NCBI GenBank assembly: GCA_004560375.1
Contig: SFVC01000002.1
Coordinates: 38,537-102,536 of the forward strand
Source of the DNA: a bacterium
GTDB taxonomy: Bacteria > Bacillota > Clostridia > Oscillospirales > Oscillospiraceae
DNA: 64,000 nt
Direction of reading: 5' to 3'
Shown here: piece after piece, positions 15,983-23,879 of the stretch
Numbering within the stretch: the stretch's first letter is position 1
How the letters are laid out: each line of letters opens with the position of its first letter
Translations under genes and position numbers: made by a program
The notes under the pieces: generated by a model
Told to the model about the DNA's origin: nothing
What the model saw: only the letters and a program-made list of their open reading frames with translations
Databases searched by the model: none

Positions 15983-17992
15983 ATGAGACAGAAAAACCGC
16001 GTCGGGGGCCGGATCTTTATCGGGCTGACCTTTCTGTTTTTGTACCTGCCCATCTTTCTGCTGATCATCTTCTCCTTCAACGCCGGGGAGTCCAGCGCCG
16101 TGTGGCAGGGCTTCTCCCTGGACTGGTACGCCGCCCTGTTCCGCAACCGGCTGATCATGGAGAGCCTGTACACCACCCTGCTGGTGTCCCTGCTGGCCAC
16201 CGTCATCGCCACCGCCGCGGGCACCTTCGCCGCCATCGGCCTGTACGCCCTGTCCAAGCGGAAGCGGGACGCCCTGCTGGTGGTGAACGACATCCCCATG
16301 ATGAACGCCGACATCGTCACCGGCGTGTCCCTGTGCCTGTTCTTTGTGGCCTTCTTCCAGGGCTGGGGGGCCTTCGCCCGGTGGTTCAACGGCGTGCAGG
16401 GCGTGGTGGAGCTGCCCGAGCGTCTGGTGCTGGGTTTCGGCACCATGCTGCTGGCCCACATCGCCTTTGACATCCCCTACGTGATCCTCAACGTGGCCCC
16501 CAAGCTGCGGCAGATGGATCGCAACCTGGTGGACGCGGCCCAGGATCTGGGCTGCACCTGGATGCAGGCGTTCTGGCGGGTGATCCTGCCTGAGATCAAG
16601 CCCGGCATCGTGTCCGGGGCGCTGATCGCCTTCACCATGTCCATCGACGACTTTGTGATCTCCTACTTCACCGCCGGATCCTCCACCTCCACCCTGGCCA
16701 TGCGGATCTACTCCATGACCAAGAAGCGCATCACCCCGGAGGTCAACGCGGTGTCCACCCTGCTGTTCCTGTCGGTGCTGGCCCTGCTGGTGCTGAACAA
16801 CGTCCGGGAGGCGCGCCAGGAGCGCCGGGCCGCCAGCCTGGAGCCCCGGGCCCCCACCCTGCTGGAAAAGCTGTCCATGCGGTTCAACCAGCCCGCCTTC
16901 CGGTGGGTGCGCCGGGGGCTGGCCGGAGCCATGGCCTGCGCCTTTCTCGTGGTGGTAATCCTGCTCACCGGGGCCACCGGCTCCCAGCCGGTGGTGAACG
17001 TGTGCTCCTGGGGAGAGTATATTGACGAGTCCCTCATCGAGCAGTTCGAGGACGAGACCGGCATCCGGGTAAACTACCAGACCGCCGAGAGCAACGAGGC
17101 CCTGTACTCCCTGCTGAAAAGCGGCGGCGCGGACTATGACGTCATCGTCCCCTCCGACTATATGATCTCCCAGCTGCTGGAGGAGGGGATGCTGGAGGAG
17201 CTGGACTACAGCCGGATTCCCAACTTCGAGCTCATCGACCGGCGCTTCCGCAACCTGCCCTACGACCCCGAGAACAAATACACCGTCCCCTACACCTGGG
17301 GCACCCTGGGGCTCATCTACAACGCCAACATGGTGGAGGAGGAGCCCGTCAGCTGGGGGGCGCTGTACGACGATCAGTACGCCGGGGACGTGCTGCTGAT
17401 CAACAACTCCCGGGACGCCCTGGCCGCCGCCCTGCTCCACCTGGGCTACTCGGTGAACACCACCGACGAGGCTCAAATCCGGGAGGCCTTCGCCCTCATC
17501 GCCGACGCCAACCGCCGGGGGGTGTTCCAGGGCAAGGTGATGGATCAGGTCTTTCAGAAGATGGAAGGGGGCAACGCCGCCCTGGCCGCCTACTATGCCG
17601 GGGACTACCTGTCCATGCTGGACAACCAGGCCGACGGGGTGGATCTGCGCTACGTCATCCCGGAGGAGGGGGCCAACTGGTTTGTGGACGCCATGTGCGT
17701 GCTGAAGGGCGCCCCCCACTACGACGAGGCTCTGGAGTGGATCAACTTCATCGCCTCCACCGACGCCAACCTGGCCAATATGGACTATATCTGGTACGCC
17801 TCCCCCAACGCCGAGGCGCTGGAGCGGTACCCCGCCTACTACGAGGAATTGTACGGCGAGGAGCTGGATCCCGAGCTGTATGAGATCATGGCCGCCCCCA
17901 GCCACGTGCTGGAGCGGTGCGAGATGTACACGGTGCTGCCGCCGGAAACCCGGGCCCTCTACAACGAGCTGTGGATCCGTCTGGGAGCCTGA
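15983..17992 (+). CDS. potCD: PotC-PotD fusion: polyamine permease joined to substrate-binding protein
   Basis: A 669-residue protein. Residues 1-265 are a PotC permease: helix at 10-31, EAA loop VDAAQDLGCTWMQAFWRVILPEI, and FTMSIDDFVISYF. After a charged linker (about 275-310) comes a seventh hydrophobic segment (about 312-332, LAGAMACAFLVVVILLTGAT). The rest, about 338-669, is a PotD binding domain starting at VVNVCSWGEYIDESLIEQFE. The binding protein is thus tethered to the outer face of its own permease. ATG 15983 was chosen as the PotC start; the ribosome site (GGGGGCGG) is modest. The open frame extends upstream into repeat copy A. Similar fusions occur in Firmicutes, so this is a real architecture and not an artefact. 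Confidence 0.9.
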   Translation: MRQKNRVGGRIFIGLTFLFLYLPIFLLIIFSFNAGESSAVWQGFSLDWYAALFRNRLIMESLYTTLLVSLLATVIATAAGTFAAIGLYALSKRKRDALLVVNDIPMMNADIVTGVSLCLFFVAFFQGWGAFARWFNGVQGVVELPERLVLGFGTMLLAHIAFDIPYVILNVAPKLRQMDRNLVDAAQDLGCTWMQAFWRVILPEIKPGIVSGALIAFTMSIDDFVISYFTAGSSTSTLAMRIYSMTKKRITPEVNAVSTLLFLSVLALLVLNNVREARQERRAASLEPRAPTLLEKLSMRFNQPAFRWVRRGLAGAMACAFLVVVILLTGATGSQPVVNVCSWGEYIDESLIEQFEDETGIRVNYQTAESNEALYSLLKSGGADYDVIVPSDYMISQLLEEGMLEELDYSRIPNFELIDRRFRNLPYDPENKYTVPYTWGTLGLIYNANMVEEEPVSWGALYDDQYAGDVLLINNSRDALAAALLHLGYSVNTTDEAQIREAFALIADANRRGVFQGKVMDQVFQKMEGGNAALAAYYAGDYLSMLDNQADGVDLRYVIPEEGANWFVDAMCVLKGAPHYDEALEWINFIASTDANLANMDYIWYASPNAEALERYPAYYEELYGEELDPELYEIMAAPSHVLERCEMYTVLPPETRALYNELWIRLGA

Positions 17993-18016
17993 CCGCCTGA
18001 AAAAGGAGAACGACCC

Positions 18017-18520
18017 ATGCGGAATGAACTGACCAAAAAGGATATCGAGCTGATGCGGCAGGAGCTGGAGCACCGCCGGACGGTGCTGCGGCCCCAGCTC
18101 ATCGAGGCGGTGAAGGAGGCCCGCGCCTTCGGGGATCTCAGCGAGAACTTCGAGTACAAGGCCGCCAAGAAGGAGAAAAACCGCAACGACAGCCGGTGCC
18201 GCTACCTGGAGAACATGATCAAGACGGCGGTGGTGATCTCGGACAAGTCCACTGACGGCACAGTGGGGCTGTACGACACCGTCACCCTCTATGTGGAAGA
18301 GGACGACGAGGAGATCCAGTGCCAAATCGTCACCACCATGCGGCAGGACGCCCTAAAGGGCCGGGTGAGCAAGGAGTCCCCGGTGGGCAAGGCGGTGCTG
18401 GGCCGCAAGGTGGGCGACCGGGTGACGGTGCAGGTGAACGACAGCTACGGCTACGACGTGATCATCCGGGCCATCCAGCCCGGGGAGGACACCGGGGAGG
18501 CCCCGCTGGTGGGGTTCTGA
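18017..18520 (+). CDS. greA: GreA-type transcription elongation factor
   Basis: A 167-residue protein. The N-terminal coiled coil (residues about 1-75) contains the acidic tip region FGDLSENFEYKAAKKEKN, whose Asp and Glu coordinate Mg in the RNA polymerase channel. The C-terminal domain (about 85-155) has the family's SPVGKAVLGRKVGD. Gre factors rescue backtracked RNA polymerase by transcript cleavage. AAGGAG lies 9 bases before the ATG. The 24 bp spacing from potCD suggests readthrough from the pot promoter. Members of this group are often annotated as GreA/GreB family. Confidence 0.9.
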   Translation: MRNELTKKDIELMRQELEHRRTVLRPQLIEAVKEARAFGDLSENFEYKAAKKEKNRNDSRCRYLENMIKTAVVISDKSTDGTVGLYDTVTLYVEEDDEEIQCQIVTTMRQDALKGRVSKESPVGKAVLGRKVGDRVTVQVNDSYGYDVIIRAIQPGEDTGEAPLVGF

Positions 18521-18541
18521 GCGGCCGTGTATACAATGTTT

Positions 18542-18572
18542 GGGCCCGGGCAGATTGTCCCGGGCCCTTTCC
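18542..18572 (+). terminator. Rho-independent terminator of the pot-greA operon
   Basis: Arms GGGCCCGGG (18542-18550) and CCCGGGCCC (18559-18567), then TTTCCTTT. Confidence 0.85.
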
Positions 18573-18591
18573 TTTATTCGGCCAAAACTTC

Positions 18592-18620
18592 TTTACAGAG
18601 TGGGGAAAACCATGTATAAT
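18592..18620 (+). promoter_or_regulatory. Promoter of the DUF1576 gene
   Basis: -35 TTTACA (18592-18597), 17 bp spacer, -10 TATAAT (18615-18620), 38 bp before the start codon. Confidence 0.8.
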
Positions 18621-18657
18621 GATACCAAAATTGAACGTTCGGGAAGGAGCGTCCCCT

Positions 18658-20010
18658 ATGTCCAATGGCCACCCTCACCGCCCCAACCACCTCCTGCTCC
18701 TCGGCGGCGCTCTGTTTGGCGTCTTGCTGGTGCTGTTTGGCTTCTGCCAGGATGCCCCGGCGGACATACTCCGCGGGCTGTGGGCAATCCTCACCCAGGA
18801 GGACGTGCTGATCACCGACTACATCGCCATCGCCGGCATGGGGGCCGCCTTTGTCAACGCGGGGCTGGTGACCCTGATCAGCGTTCTCATCCTCAAGCTG
18901 GTGCGGGATCCGGTGAACGGGGCCACCCTGGTCACCGTCGGGCTGATGGCGGGCTTTTCCCTGTTCGGCAAGAACATCTTGAACATCTGGCCCATCCTGG
19001 TGGGCACCGGGCTTTACGCCGTCCTCAAGGGGGAGACCTTCGCCCACCATGTGCACCTGGCCCTGCGGGCCACCTGTCTGGCCCCGGTGGTGAGCTTCAT
19101 GGCGGTGCGGTACAGCCCCTGGCTGGGGGTGCTGACGGGGCTGCTCATCGGCTTTGTCATGCCCCCTGTGGCGGAGCACGCCCACCGGGTGCAGAACGGC
19201 ATGAACCTGTACAGCCTGGGCTTTTCCTGCGGGCTGGTGGCCATGATGCTGGTGCCCGCCTTCAAGGCCTTTGGGCTGGAGCCCCAGTCCGCCCTCCACT
19301 GGTCCACGGGGAACAATCTCAAGCTGGGGCTGTCCCTGACAGTTCTGTGCCTGTTCTTCATCGGGCTGGGCCTGTCCCGGCGGCCCCGGCGGACGCTGCA
19401 AAAATACTGGGCTCTGCTGCGCACCTCCGGCCGGATGCCCAGCGACTACATCCGCACCTTCACCGCCGGCCCGGTGCTGGTGAACATGGGGGTGAACGGC
19501 CTCATCGCCACCGGGTACATTCTCCTCACCGGCGGCGACTTGAACGGGGCCACCATCGGCGGCATCTTCACCATCATCGGTTTCTCCGGCTACGGCAAGC
19601 ACCCCTTCAACATCGTCCCCGTGATGGCGGGGGTGCTGCTGGGCAGCCTGACCAACCATGTGGATCCCACCAGCCCGTCCCTCCAGCTGGCGGGGCTGTT
19701 CGGCACCACCCTGGCCCCCTTCGCCGGGGTGTTCGGCTGGCCCTTCGGGGTGCTGGCGGGGCTGATCCACTCGTCGGTGGTGCTCCAGGCGGGGCTGCCC
19801 CTGGAGGGCATGAACCTCTACAACAACGGTTTCTCCGGAGGCTTGATCGCCATCGTGCTCTACCCCCTTCTCACCTCCCTGGTGAAGCGCCGCCGTCCGG
19901 TGCTGCTGGAGGAGGATCTGTTCGCCATGTTTGAGGAGGACGCCCCTCAGCCCCCCGAGGAACTCCCCGGCCGGGAGGAGGAGACCGCCCCTCCCATGCA
20001 AAACAGCTGA
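18658..20010 (+). CDS. DUF1576 family multi-pass membrane protein
   Basis: A 450-residue protein with about 11-12 hydrophobic segments. It appears to be built from two related halves: the pattern GMNLYSLGFSCGLVA near residue 181 recurs as GMNLYNNGFSGGLIA near residue 383, and FSLFGKNILNIWPI near 98 recurs as FSGYGKHPFNIVPV near 307. This is the mark of an internal duplication, as in many transporters, and matches my memory of DUF1576. ATG 18658 has AAGGAG upstream. The tail is acidic and probably cytoplasmic. It is monocistronic, with its own promoter and terminator. Function unknown; a transporter is a guess. Confidence 0.7.
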   Translation: MSNGHPHRPNHLLLLGGALFGVLLVLFGFCQDAPADILRGLWAILTQEDVLITDYIAIAGMGAAFVNAGLVTLISVLILKLVRDPVNGATLVTVGLMAGFSLFGKNILNIWPILVGTGLYAVLKGETFAHHVHLALRATCLAPVVSFMAVRYSPWLGVLTGLLIGFVMPPVAEHAHRVQNGMNLYSLGFSCGLVAMMLVPAFKAFGLEPQSALHWSTGNNLKLGLSLTVLCLFFIGLGLSRRPRRTLQKYWALLRTSGRMPSDYIRTFTAGPVLVNMGVNGLIATGYILLTGGDLNGATIGGIFTIIGFSGYGKHPFNIVPVMAGVLLGSLTNHVDPTSPSLQLAGLFGTTLAPFAGVFGWPFGVLAGLIHSSVVLQAGLPLEGMNLYNNGFSGGLIAIVLYPLLTSLVKRRRPVLLEEDLFAMFEEDAPQPPEELPGREEETAPPMQNS

Positions 20011-20017
20011 TCCCGTT

Positions 20018-20045
20018 CCCGCCCCGCACTGCGGGGCGGGTTTTT
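20018..20045 (+). terminator. Rho-independent terminator
   Basis: Arms CCCGCCCCGC (20018-20027) and GCGGGGCGGG (20031-20040), then TTTTT. Confidence 0.92.
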
Positions 20046-20046
20046 C

Positions 20047-20075
20047 TTGCCTTCCGGGGATCGGTCTGCTATAAT
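20047..20075 (+). promoter_or_regulatory. Promoter of the WYL regulator gene
   Basis: -35 TTGCCT (20047-20052), 17 bp spacer, -10 TATAAT (20070-20075). It starts right after the preceding terminator. Confidence 0.75.
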
Positions 20076-20132
20076 ATCCCTATATAAGGGACTCTATCCT
20101 TGCTATTCTGTGGAGGAAAGGAGGCGGCGGCC

Positions 20133-21209
20133 ATGTCTAAAACCCCAAACTACAAGCGCAAGCTGCCCATTTTAGCCAAGCTGCTGCTGGAGCGCAGCGA
20201 CGAGGATCACCCCATCTCCCGGCAGGAGATGCAGGAGGAGCTGGCCCGTTGGGGCCTGTCCGCCGAGCGCAAGAGTCTTTACGACGATATGGAGCAGCTC
20301 CGGGAGCTGGGGCTGGACGTGCAGTCCCGCCGGGGCCGGGGGGGCGGCTGGTACATCGGTCAGCGGGACTTCGAGCTGGCGGAGCTGAAGCTGCTGGTGG
20401 ACGCGGTGCAGTCCAGCCGGTTCCTCACCAAGCGGAAAAGCGACGCCCTGATCCACAAGCTGGAGGGGCTGACCTGCGTCCACCAGGCCCGGCAGCTCCA
20501 GCGGCAAGTCTATGTGGATCGCCGGGTGAAAACCATGAACGAGAGCATCTTCTACAACGTGGATCGGCTCCACGGGGCCATCGCCGCCAACCGGGTGATC
20601 ACCTTCCGGTACTTCGAGTACAACGCCGCCCGGGAGCGGGTGTTCCGCCGGGAGGGGGCCAAATACCGGGTCACCCCCTTCGGGCTGGTGTGGGACAGCG
20701 AGAACTACTATCTGGCGGGCTGGGACGAGCTCCACAAGGAGGTGCGCCACTACCGGGTGGACAAGATGGCGGACATCGCCATGACCGGAATGCGGGGCCA
20801 CGACCGTGGGGACTGGGATCCGGAGGGCTACGCCCGGCGGCACTTCGGGATGTACGCCGGACGGCCCTGCCCCCTGCGCCTGCGGTGCGAGAACCGGATG
20901 GCGGGGGTGGTCATCGACCGCTTCGGGCTGGACGTGTCCCTGGTGCCCGACGGGGAGGGGTATTTCACCGCCACGGTGGACGTGGTGGCCAGCCCGCCCC
21001 TGTGGGGGTGGCTGTTCGGCCTGGGATCAGGGGTGGCGGTGCTCTCCCCCGACTGGGCGGTGGAGGAATTCAAAAACCACCTCAAAGCGGTGGCGGCCGC
21101 GTATAATCCGTCCCCGGATGGGGCAGACTTCCTGAAAACGGACGAGACGCCGGATGCAGGAGGTACACAGCATGGAACAACGGGGGGAGCTGGGACAGGA
21201 GCTGTATGA
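20133..21209 (+). CDS. WYL-domain transcriptional regulator
   Basis: A 358-residue regulator. The N-terminal winged helix (about 12-75) reads HPISRQEMQEELARWGLSAERKSLYDDMEQL and is followed by the Arg/Gly-rich wing GRGGGWYIG. The WYL ligand-binding domain (about 145-225) has FRYFEYN, the core YYLAGW in place of the canonical WYL, and HYRVDKM. A C-terminal extension (about 240-330) is of the WCX type that assembles such regulators. ATG 20133 follows AAAGGAGG; the frame opens earlier without support. Its 3' end overlaps the next gene by 38 bp. The ligand is unknown; WYL proteins often sense nucleic acid or nucleotides. Confidence 0.88.
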   Translation: MSKTPNYKRKLPILAKLLLERSDEDHPISRQEMQEELARWGLSAERKSLYDDMEQLRELGLDVQSRRGRGGGWYIGQRDFELAELKLLVDAVQSSRFLTKRKSDALIHKLEGLTCVHQARQLQRQVYVDRRVKTMNESIFYNVDRLHGAIAANRVITFRYFEYNAARERVFRREGAKYRVTPFGLVWDSENYYLAGWDELHKEVRHYRVDKMADIAMTGMRGHDRGDWDPEGYARRHFGMYAGRPCPLRLRCENRMAGVVIDRFGLDVSLVPDGEGYFTATVDVVASPPLWGWLFGLGSGVAVLSPDWAVEEFKNHLKAVAAAYNPSPDGADFLKTDETPDAGGTQHGTTGGAGTGAV

Positions 21210-21834
21210 GCTGGGGCTGCGGCTGGGCAGGCTGGGCGCGGTGGCGGTGGGCAGCGGCGGCGGGCCGCTGGCCCGGGCGCTGGCCCGGATCGCCGGGGGC
21301 GGCGCCGCCCTGTCCGGCGGCGAGGTGAAATTTCACGACGGGGACTGCGCCGCCTGCGGCGCGTGGGTGGGGCGGTACTACAACCTGCCCGCCGCCCTGT
21401 TCATCCGGCAGGACGGGGACGGGGTGGAGATCTACCTGTCCGACGGCCAGGGCCGCAGCTTCCACCGGCGGCTGGACGGGGGCGGCCCCGCCTCCGCCGT
21501 GGGGGAGTGGGATCTGCTGGCCGGGGCGGACTGCGCCTGGGCGGCCTGCCGGGTGGGGGAGCGCCGCTCCGACGGCGGGCTGGCGGCGGCGGAGGGCCCC
21601 GCGGCCCTCACCCTGGCCCTGGAGCGGCTGGGCTACGAGGTGGCCGACCGGCCGGTGCCCGGGGCGGTGCTGTTCCGGGCCGACCGGGAGGGGCTGTCCC
21701 TCACGGTGGAGCAGGGTGGCGCCACCCTCCGCCCGGTGGGGGAGGACGCCCTGGAGGCCGCCGCCGCCTTTGTGGACGAGCCCCAGGCGGTGCCCGCCTT
21801 CCGGCCGGACGGGGACGGGGCGGAGCAGAAGTGA
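21172..21834 (+). CDS. Uncharacterised protein, possibly a degenerate phosphohexomutase-like domain
   Basis: A 220-residue Gly/Ala-rich protein. Residues about 4-110 have the layout of the N-terminal domain of phosphomannomutase-like proteins: a helix ELGLRLGRLG, a GSGGGPLARALA helix, and then AALFIRQDGDGVEIYLSD where the family has its serine-loop and metal region. The SASHNP serine loop is absent, so catalysis is unlikely. Such degenerate domains are known fused to sugar-nucleotide transferases, but this one stands alone. AGGAGG lies 7 bases before ATG 21172, and the gene overlaps the WYL gene, so translation is coupled. It may be the WYL regulator's effector. The assignment is tentative. 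Confidence 0.5.
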   Translation: MEQRGELGQELYELGLRLGRLGAVAVGSGGGPLARALARIAGGGAALSGGEVKFHDGDCAACGAWVGRYYNLPAALFIRQDGDGVEIYLSDGQGRSFHRRLDGGGPASAVGEWDLLAGADCAWAACRVGERRSDGGLAAAEGPAALTLALERLGYEVADRPVPGAVLFRADREGLSLTVEQGGATLRPVGEDALEAAAAFVDEPQAVPAFRPDGDGAEQK

Positions 21835-21871
21835 CGCCGGGTTCCGGCTTGGACGATACGCCATCAAAAGG

Positions 21872-21916
21872 ACAGCCCCCGCTGAAAGGCAGCTGCTTTT
21901 CAGCGGGGGCTGTTTG
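21872..21916 (+). terminator. Rho-independent terminator
   Basis: 16 bp arms ACAGCCCCCGCTGAAA (21872-21887) and complement (21898-21913), then TTTGAT. Confidence 0.85.
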
Positions 21917-22007
21917 ATCTGATTTTCAGCCTCCACCCCTCCCCCTTTGCACCAAAAGCGGCAACCACCGGGCCTGGCGCTCCGGTATGTCAAAGGGAGG
22001 TGCGATA

Positions 22008-22259
22008 TTGGAGAACGTAATCGTGGCGGCGCTGGCGCTGGTGGGCACCCTGGCGGGAACCTACTTTGCCAACCGAAAGAGCGCGGCCCTCATCGCCTAC
22101 CGGCTGGAGGAGCTGGAGAAGCGGGTGCAGGCCCACAACAACCTGGTGGAGCGGATGTACCGGCTGGAGGAGGCGTTCAAGACCCACGAGGAGCTGGCGT
22201 CGGAGCGGCTGAAGGTGGCAAACCACCGGATCGAGGATCTGGAAAAGAGCACGGACTGA
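22008..22259 (+). CDS. Holin-like small membrane protein (phage-type)
   Basis: An 83-residue protein with one N-terminal membrane segment (about residues 3-20, VIVAALALVGTLAGTYFA). A charged coiled coil follows, RLEELEKRVQAHNNLVERMYRLEE, and the protein ends in KVANHRIEDLEK. This pattern is common in small holin-like or XhlA-like proteins of Firmicute phages. TTG 22008 is chosen because GGGAGG lies 7 bases before it; an in-frame ATG at 21987 has no ribosome site. No lysin, tail or integrase genes adjoin, so it is an orphan, perhaps a phage remnant or a domesticated gene. Confidence 0.65.
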   Translation: MENVIVAALALVGTLAGTYFANRKSAALIAYRLEELEKRVQAHNNLVERMYRLEEAFKTHEELASERLKVANHRIEDLEKSTD

Positions 22260-22346
22260 GACGGCGGGCGGCGTGGAGCAGCCCGCCGTTCCCGTGTGAC
22301 CGCCCCTGGTAAAAATTTAAGAATTGATGAAATGCGCGGCGGGCTA

Positions 22347-22376
22347 TTGACAGAGCAATATTATATGCTATATAAT
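22347..22376 (+). promoter_or_regulatory. Promoter of the PadR/HAAS operon
   Basis: -35 TTGACA (22347-22352), 18 bp spacer, -10 TATAAT (22371-22376). The palindromic operator at 22353-22383 fills the spacer and covers the -10. Confidence 0.8.
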
Positions 22377-22383
22377 ATTGCTC
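22353..22383. promoter_or_regulatory. Palindromic operator, probably for the PadR repressor
   Basis: Perfect 13 bp arms GAGCAATATTATA (22353-22365) and TATAATATTGCTC (22371-22383) separated by 5 bp. It starts at the base after the -35 and covers the -10, so a bound dimer would block RNA polymerase. The adjacent PadR gene is the natural candidate for autoregulation. Confidence 0.75.
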
Positions 22384-22436
22384 GAAAGCAAGCCCCGCAA
22401 AAAATGGGGCCCCCGCAAAAGCGTGAAAGGAGGAGG

Positions 22437-22763
22437 ATGGCTTTGGCATTCGCAATGAGTCCCCAGCTGCTGGACGGCTGCGTGCTGGCGGTGCTGTCCC
22501 GGGGGGACGCCTATGGGTACATCCTCACCCAGCAGATGAAGTCCCGGCTGGACATCTCGGAGTCCACCCTCTACCCGGTGCTGCGCCGGCTCCAGCGGGA
22601 CGGACTACTCACGGTGTACGACCGGCCCTACCAGGGCCGCAACCGGCGGTATTACGCCATCACCCCCGTGGGCCGCACCCTGCTGGCCCGGCGGCGGCAG
22701 GACTGGATCCAGTTCCGGGACGGCGTGGAGGAGCTTTTGAAGGAGGAAGATCAGGATGGATAA
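22437..22763 (+). CDS. PadR family transcriptional regulator
   Basis: A 108-residue winged-helix repressor: LLDGCVLAVLSRGDAYGYILTQ forms the first helices, ISESTLYPVLRRLQRDGLLTVYD the recognition helix and wing, and GRNRRYYAITPVGR the beta wing. A C-terminal helix serves for dimerisation. Both ATG 22437 and TTG 22443 are possible: GGAGGAGG abuts the ATG and is better spaced for the TTG (start MAFAMS). It overlaps the next gene by 8 bp. In Firmicutes, PadR genes are commonly followed by a HAAS/DUF1700 membrane protein whose expression they control. Confidence 0.9.
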   Translation: MALAFAMSPQLLDGCVLAVLSRGDAYGYILTQQMKSRLDISESTLYPVLRRLQRDGLLTVYDRPYQGRNRRYYAITPVGRTLLARRRQDWIQFRDGVEELLKEEDQDG

Positions 22764-23874
22764 ACTGACCTATTTGGCCGAGCTGGCGGAGGGGCTGGCC
22801 CGGTGGGTGCCGGAGCGGGAGCGGCAGGACATCCTGCGCTACTACGCGGAATACTTCGACGAGGCCGGCCCCGACAAGGAGGGCCAGGTGGTGGCCGAGC
22901 TGGGCGACCCCTGGGCGCTGTCCTGCCGTTTAGCGGTGGAGGGCGGCTACGTCACCCAGGAGAAGGCGGACGGCTGGACGCCCCCCAAAAAGAAGCGCTG
23001 GCCCTGGGTGCTGATCGCCACCGTGGCCTGCGTGGCCATTGTGGCGGTGTCGGTGGCCCGGACGGCGGCCAGTGTGGGCGGCTGGATCGGGCGGCTGGTG
23101 TCGGGCAACACCGCCAATGTGGCCCAGGTGGAGGAGGGCACCGCGTTTGCACCCGGGGATCAATCCGGCGGCTTCTGGAACATGGAGGACGGATACCTGG
23201 AGGCCTTTGACGAGATCGACGTGGACGCCAGCATCGCCAACGTGATCGTCACCGGCGGGGAGGACTACACCCTGTCCATCAGCTCGGACACCACCCTGGG
23301 GGGCTACAGCCTGAAGTGGGAGATCAAAAACGGCGTGCTGAACATCCGGGACGCCGGCTCGGCGGGCCATGTGGAGATCAACAACTGGGACGACTTTAAA
23401 AACATCTTCGGCGTCAACGCCAGCGCCATGGATGTAGCCATCACCATCCCCGAAGGGGCGATGCTGAACAAGCTCCAGGTCAAAACCGGCCTGGGCGGTG
23501 TGTTTCTCAGCGGCCTGGATGTGGAAAAGACGCTGGAGGCCAAGACCGGCATGGGCGATGTGGAGTGCTACGAGATCCGCGCCTACGACGATGTGAAGCT
23601 GGAGAGCGGCATGGGCGACGTGACCCTGGCCGTCACCGAGCCGTACAGCGGCACGGAGTTCGACCTCAAGACCGGCATGGGCACCATCGAGGCCCAGATA
23701 GACGGTCTGGAAAAGGACTGGGACTACGAGGCCAAGACCGGCATGGGCACCGTCACCCTCAACGGAGACAGCCGGGGTACCAAGGTGGAGCGCAAGGGAA
23801 CGGGCGACTACAAGCTGAATGCCGAGACCGGCATGGGCGACATCAACCTGTACTTCCAGGACGGCAAGTGGTGA
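22756..23874 (+). CDS. HAAS-domain membrane protein with DUF4097-type beta-helix
   Basis: A 372-residue protein. Residues 1-65 are a cytoplasmic helical HAAS/DUF1700 signalling domain (LRYYAEYFDEAG). One membrane helix spans about 82-102. The external part (about 150-372) is a DUF4097-like beta-solenoid in which the turn T-G-M-G or S-G-M-G recurs: KTGLGGV, KTGMGDV, ESGMGDV, KTGMGTI, KTGMGTV, ETGMGDI. Each rung is about 20-25 residues. It is coupled to PadR upstream (8 bp overlap) and to the lipoprotein downstream (5 bp gap). Known PadR-HAAS pairs act in envelope stress; the stimulus here is unknown. Confidence 0.85.
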   Translation: MDKLTYLAELAEGLARWVPERERQDILRYYAEYFDEAGPDKEGQVVAELGDPWALSCRLAVEGGYVTQEKADGWTPPKKKRWPWVLIATVACVAIVAVSVARTAASVGGWIGRLVSGNTANVAQVEEGTAFAPGDQSGGFWNMEDGYLEAFDEIDVDASIANVIVTGGEDYTLSISSDTTLGGYSLKWEIKNGVLNIRDAGSAGHVEINNWDDFKNIFGVNASAMDVAITIPEGAMLNKLQVKTGLGGVFLSGLDVEKTLEAKTGMGDVECYEIRAYDDVKLESGMGDVTLAVTEPYSGTEFDLKTGMGTIEAQIDGLEKDWDYEAKTGMGTVTLNGDSRGTKVERKGTGDYKLNAETGMGDINLYFQDGKW

Positions 23875-23879
23875 TCCCC

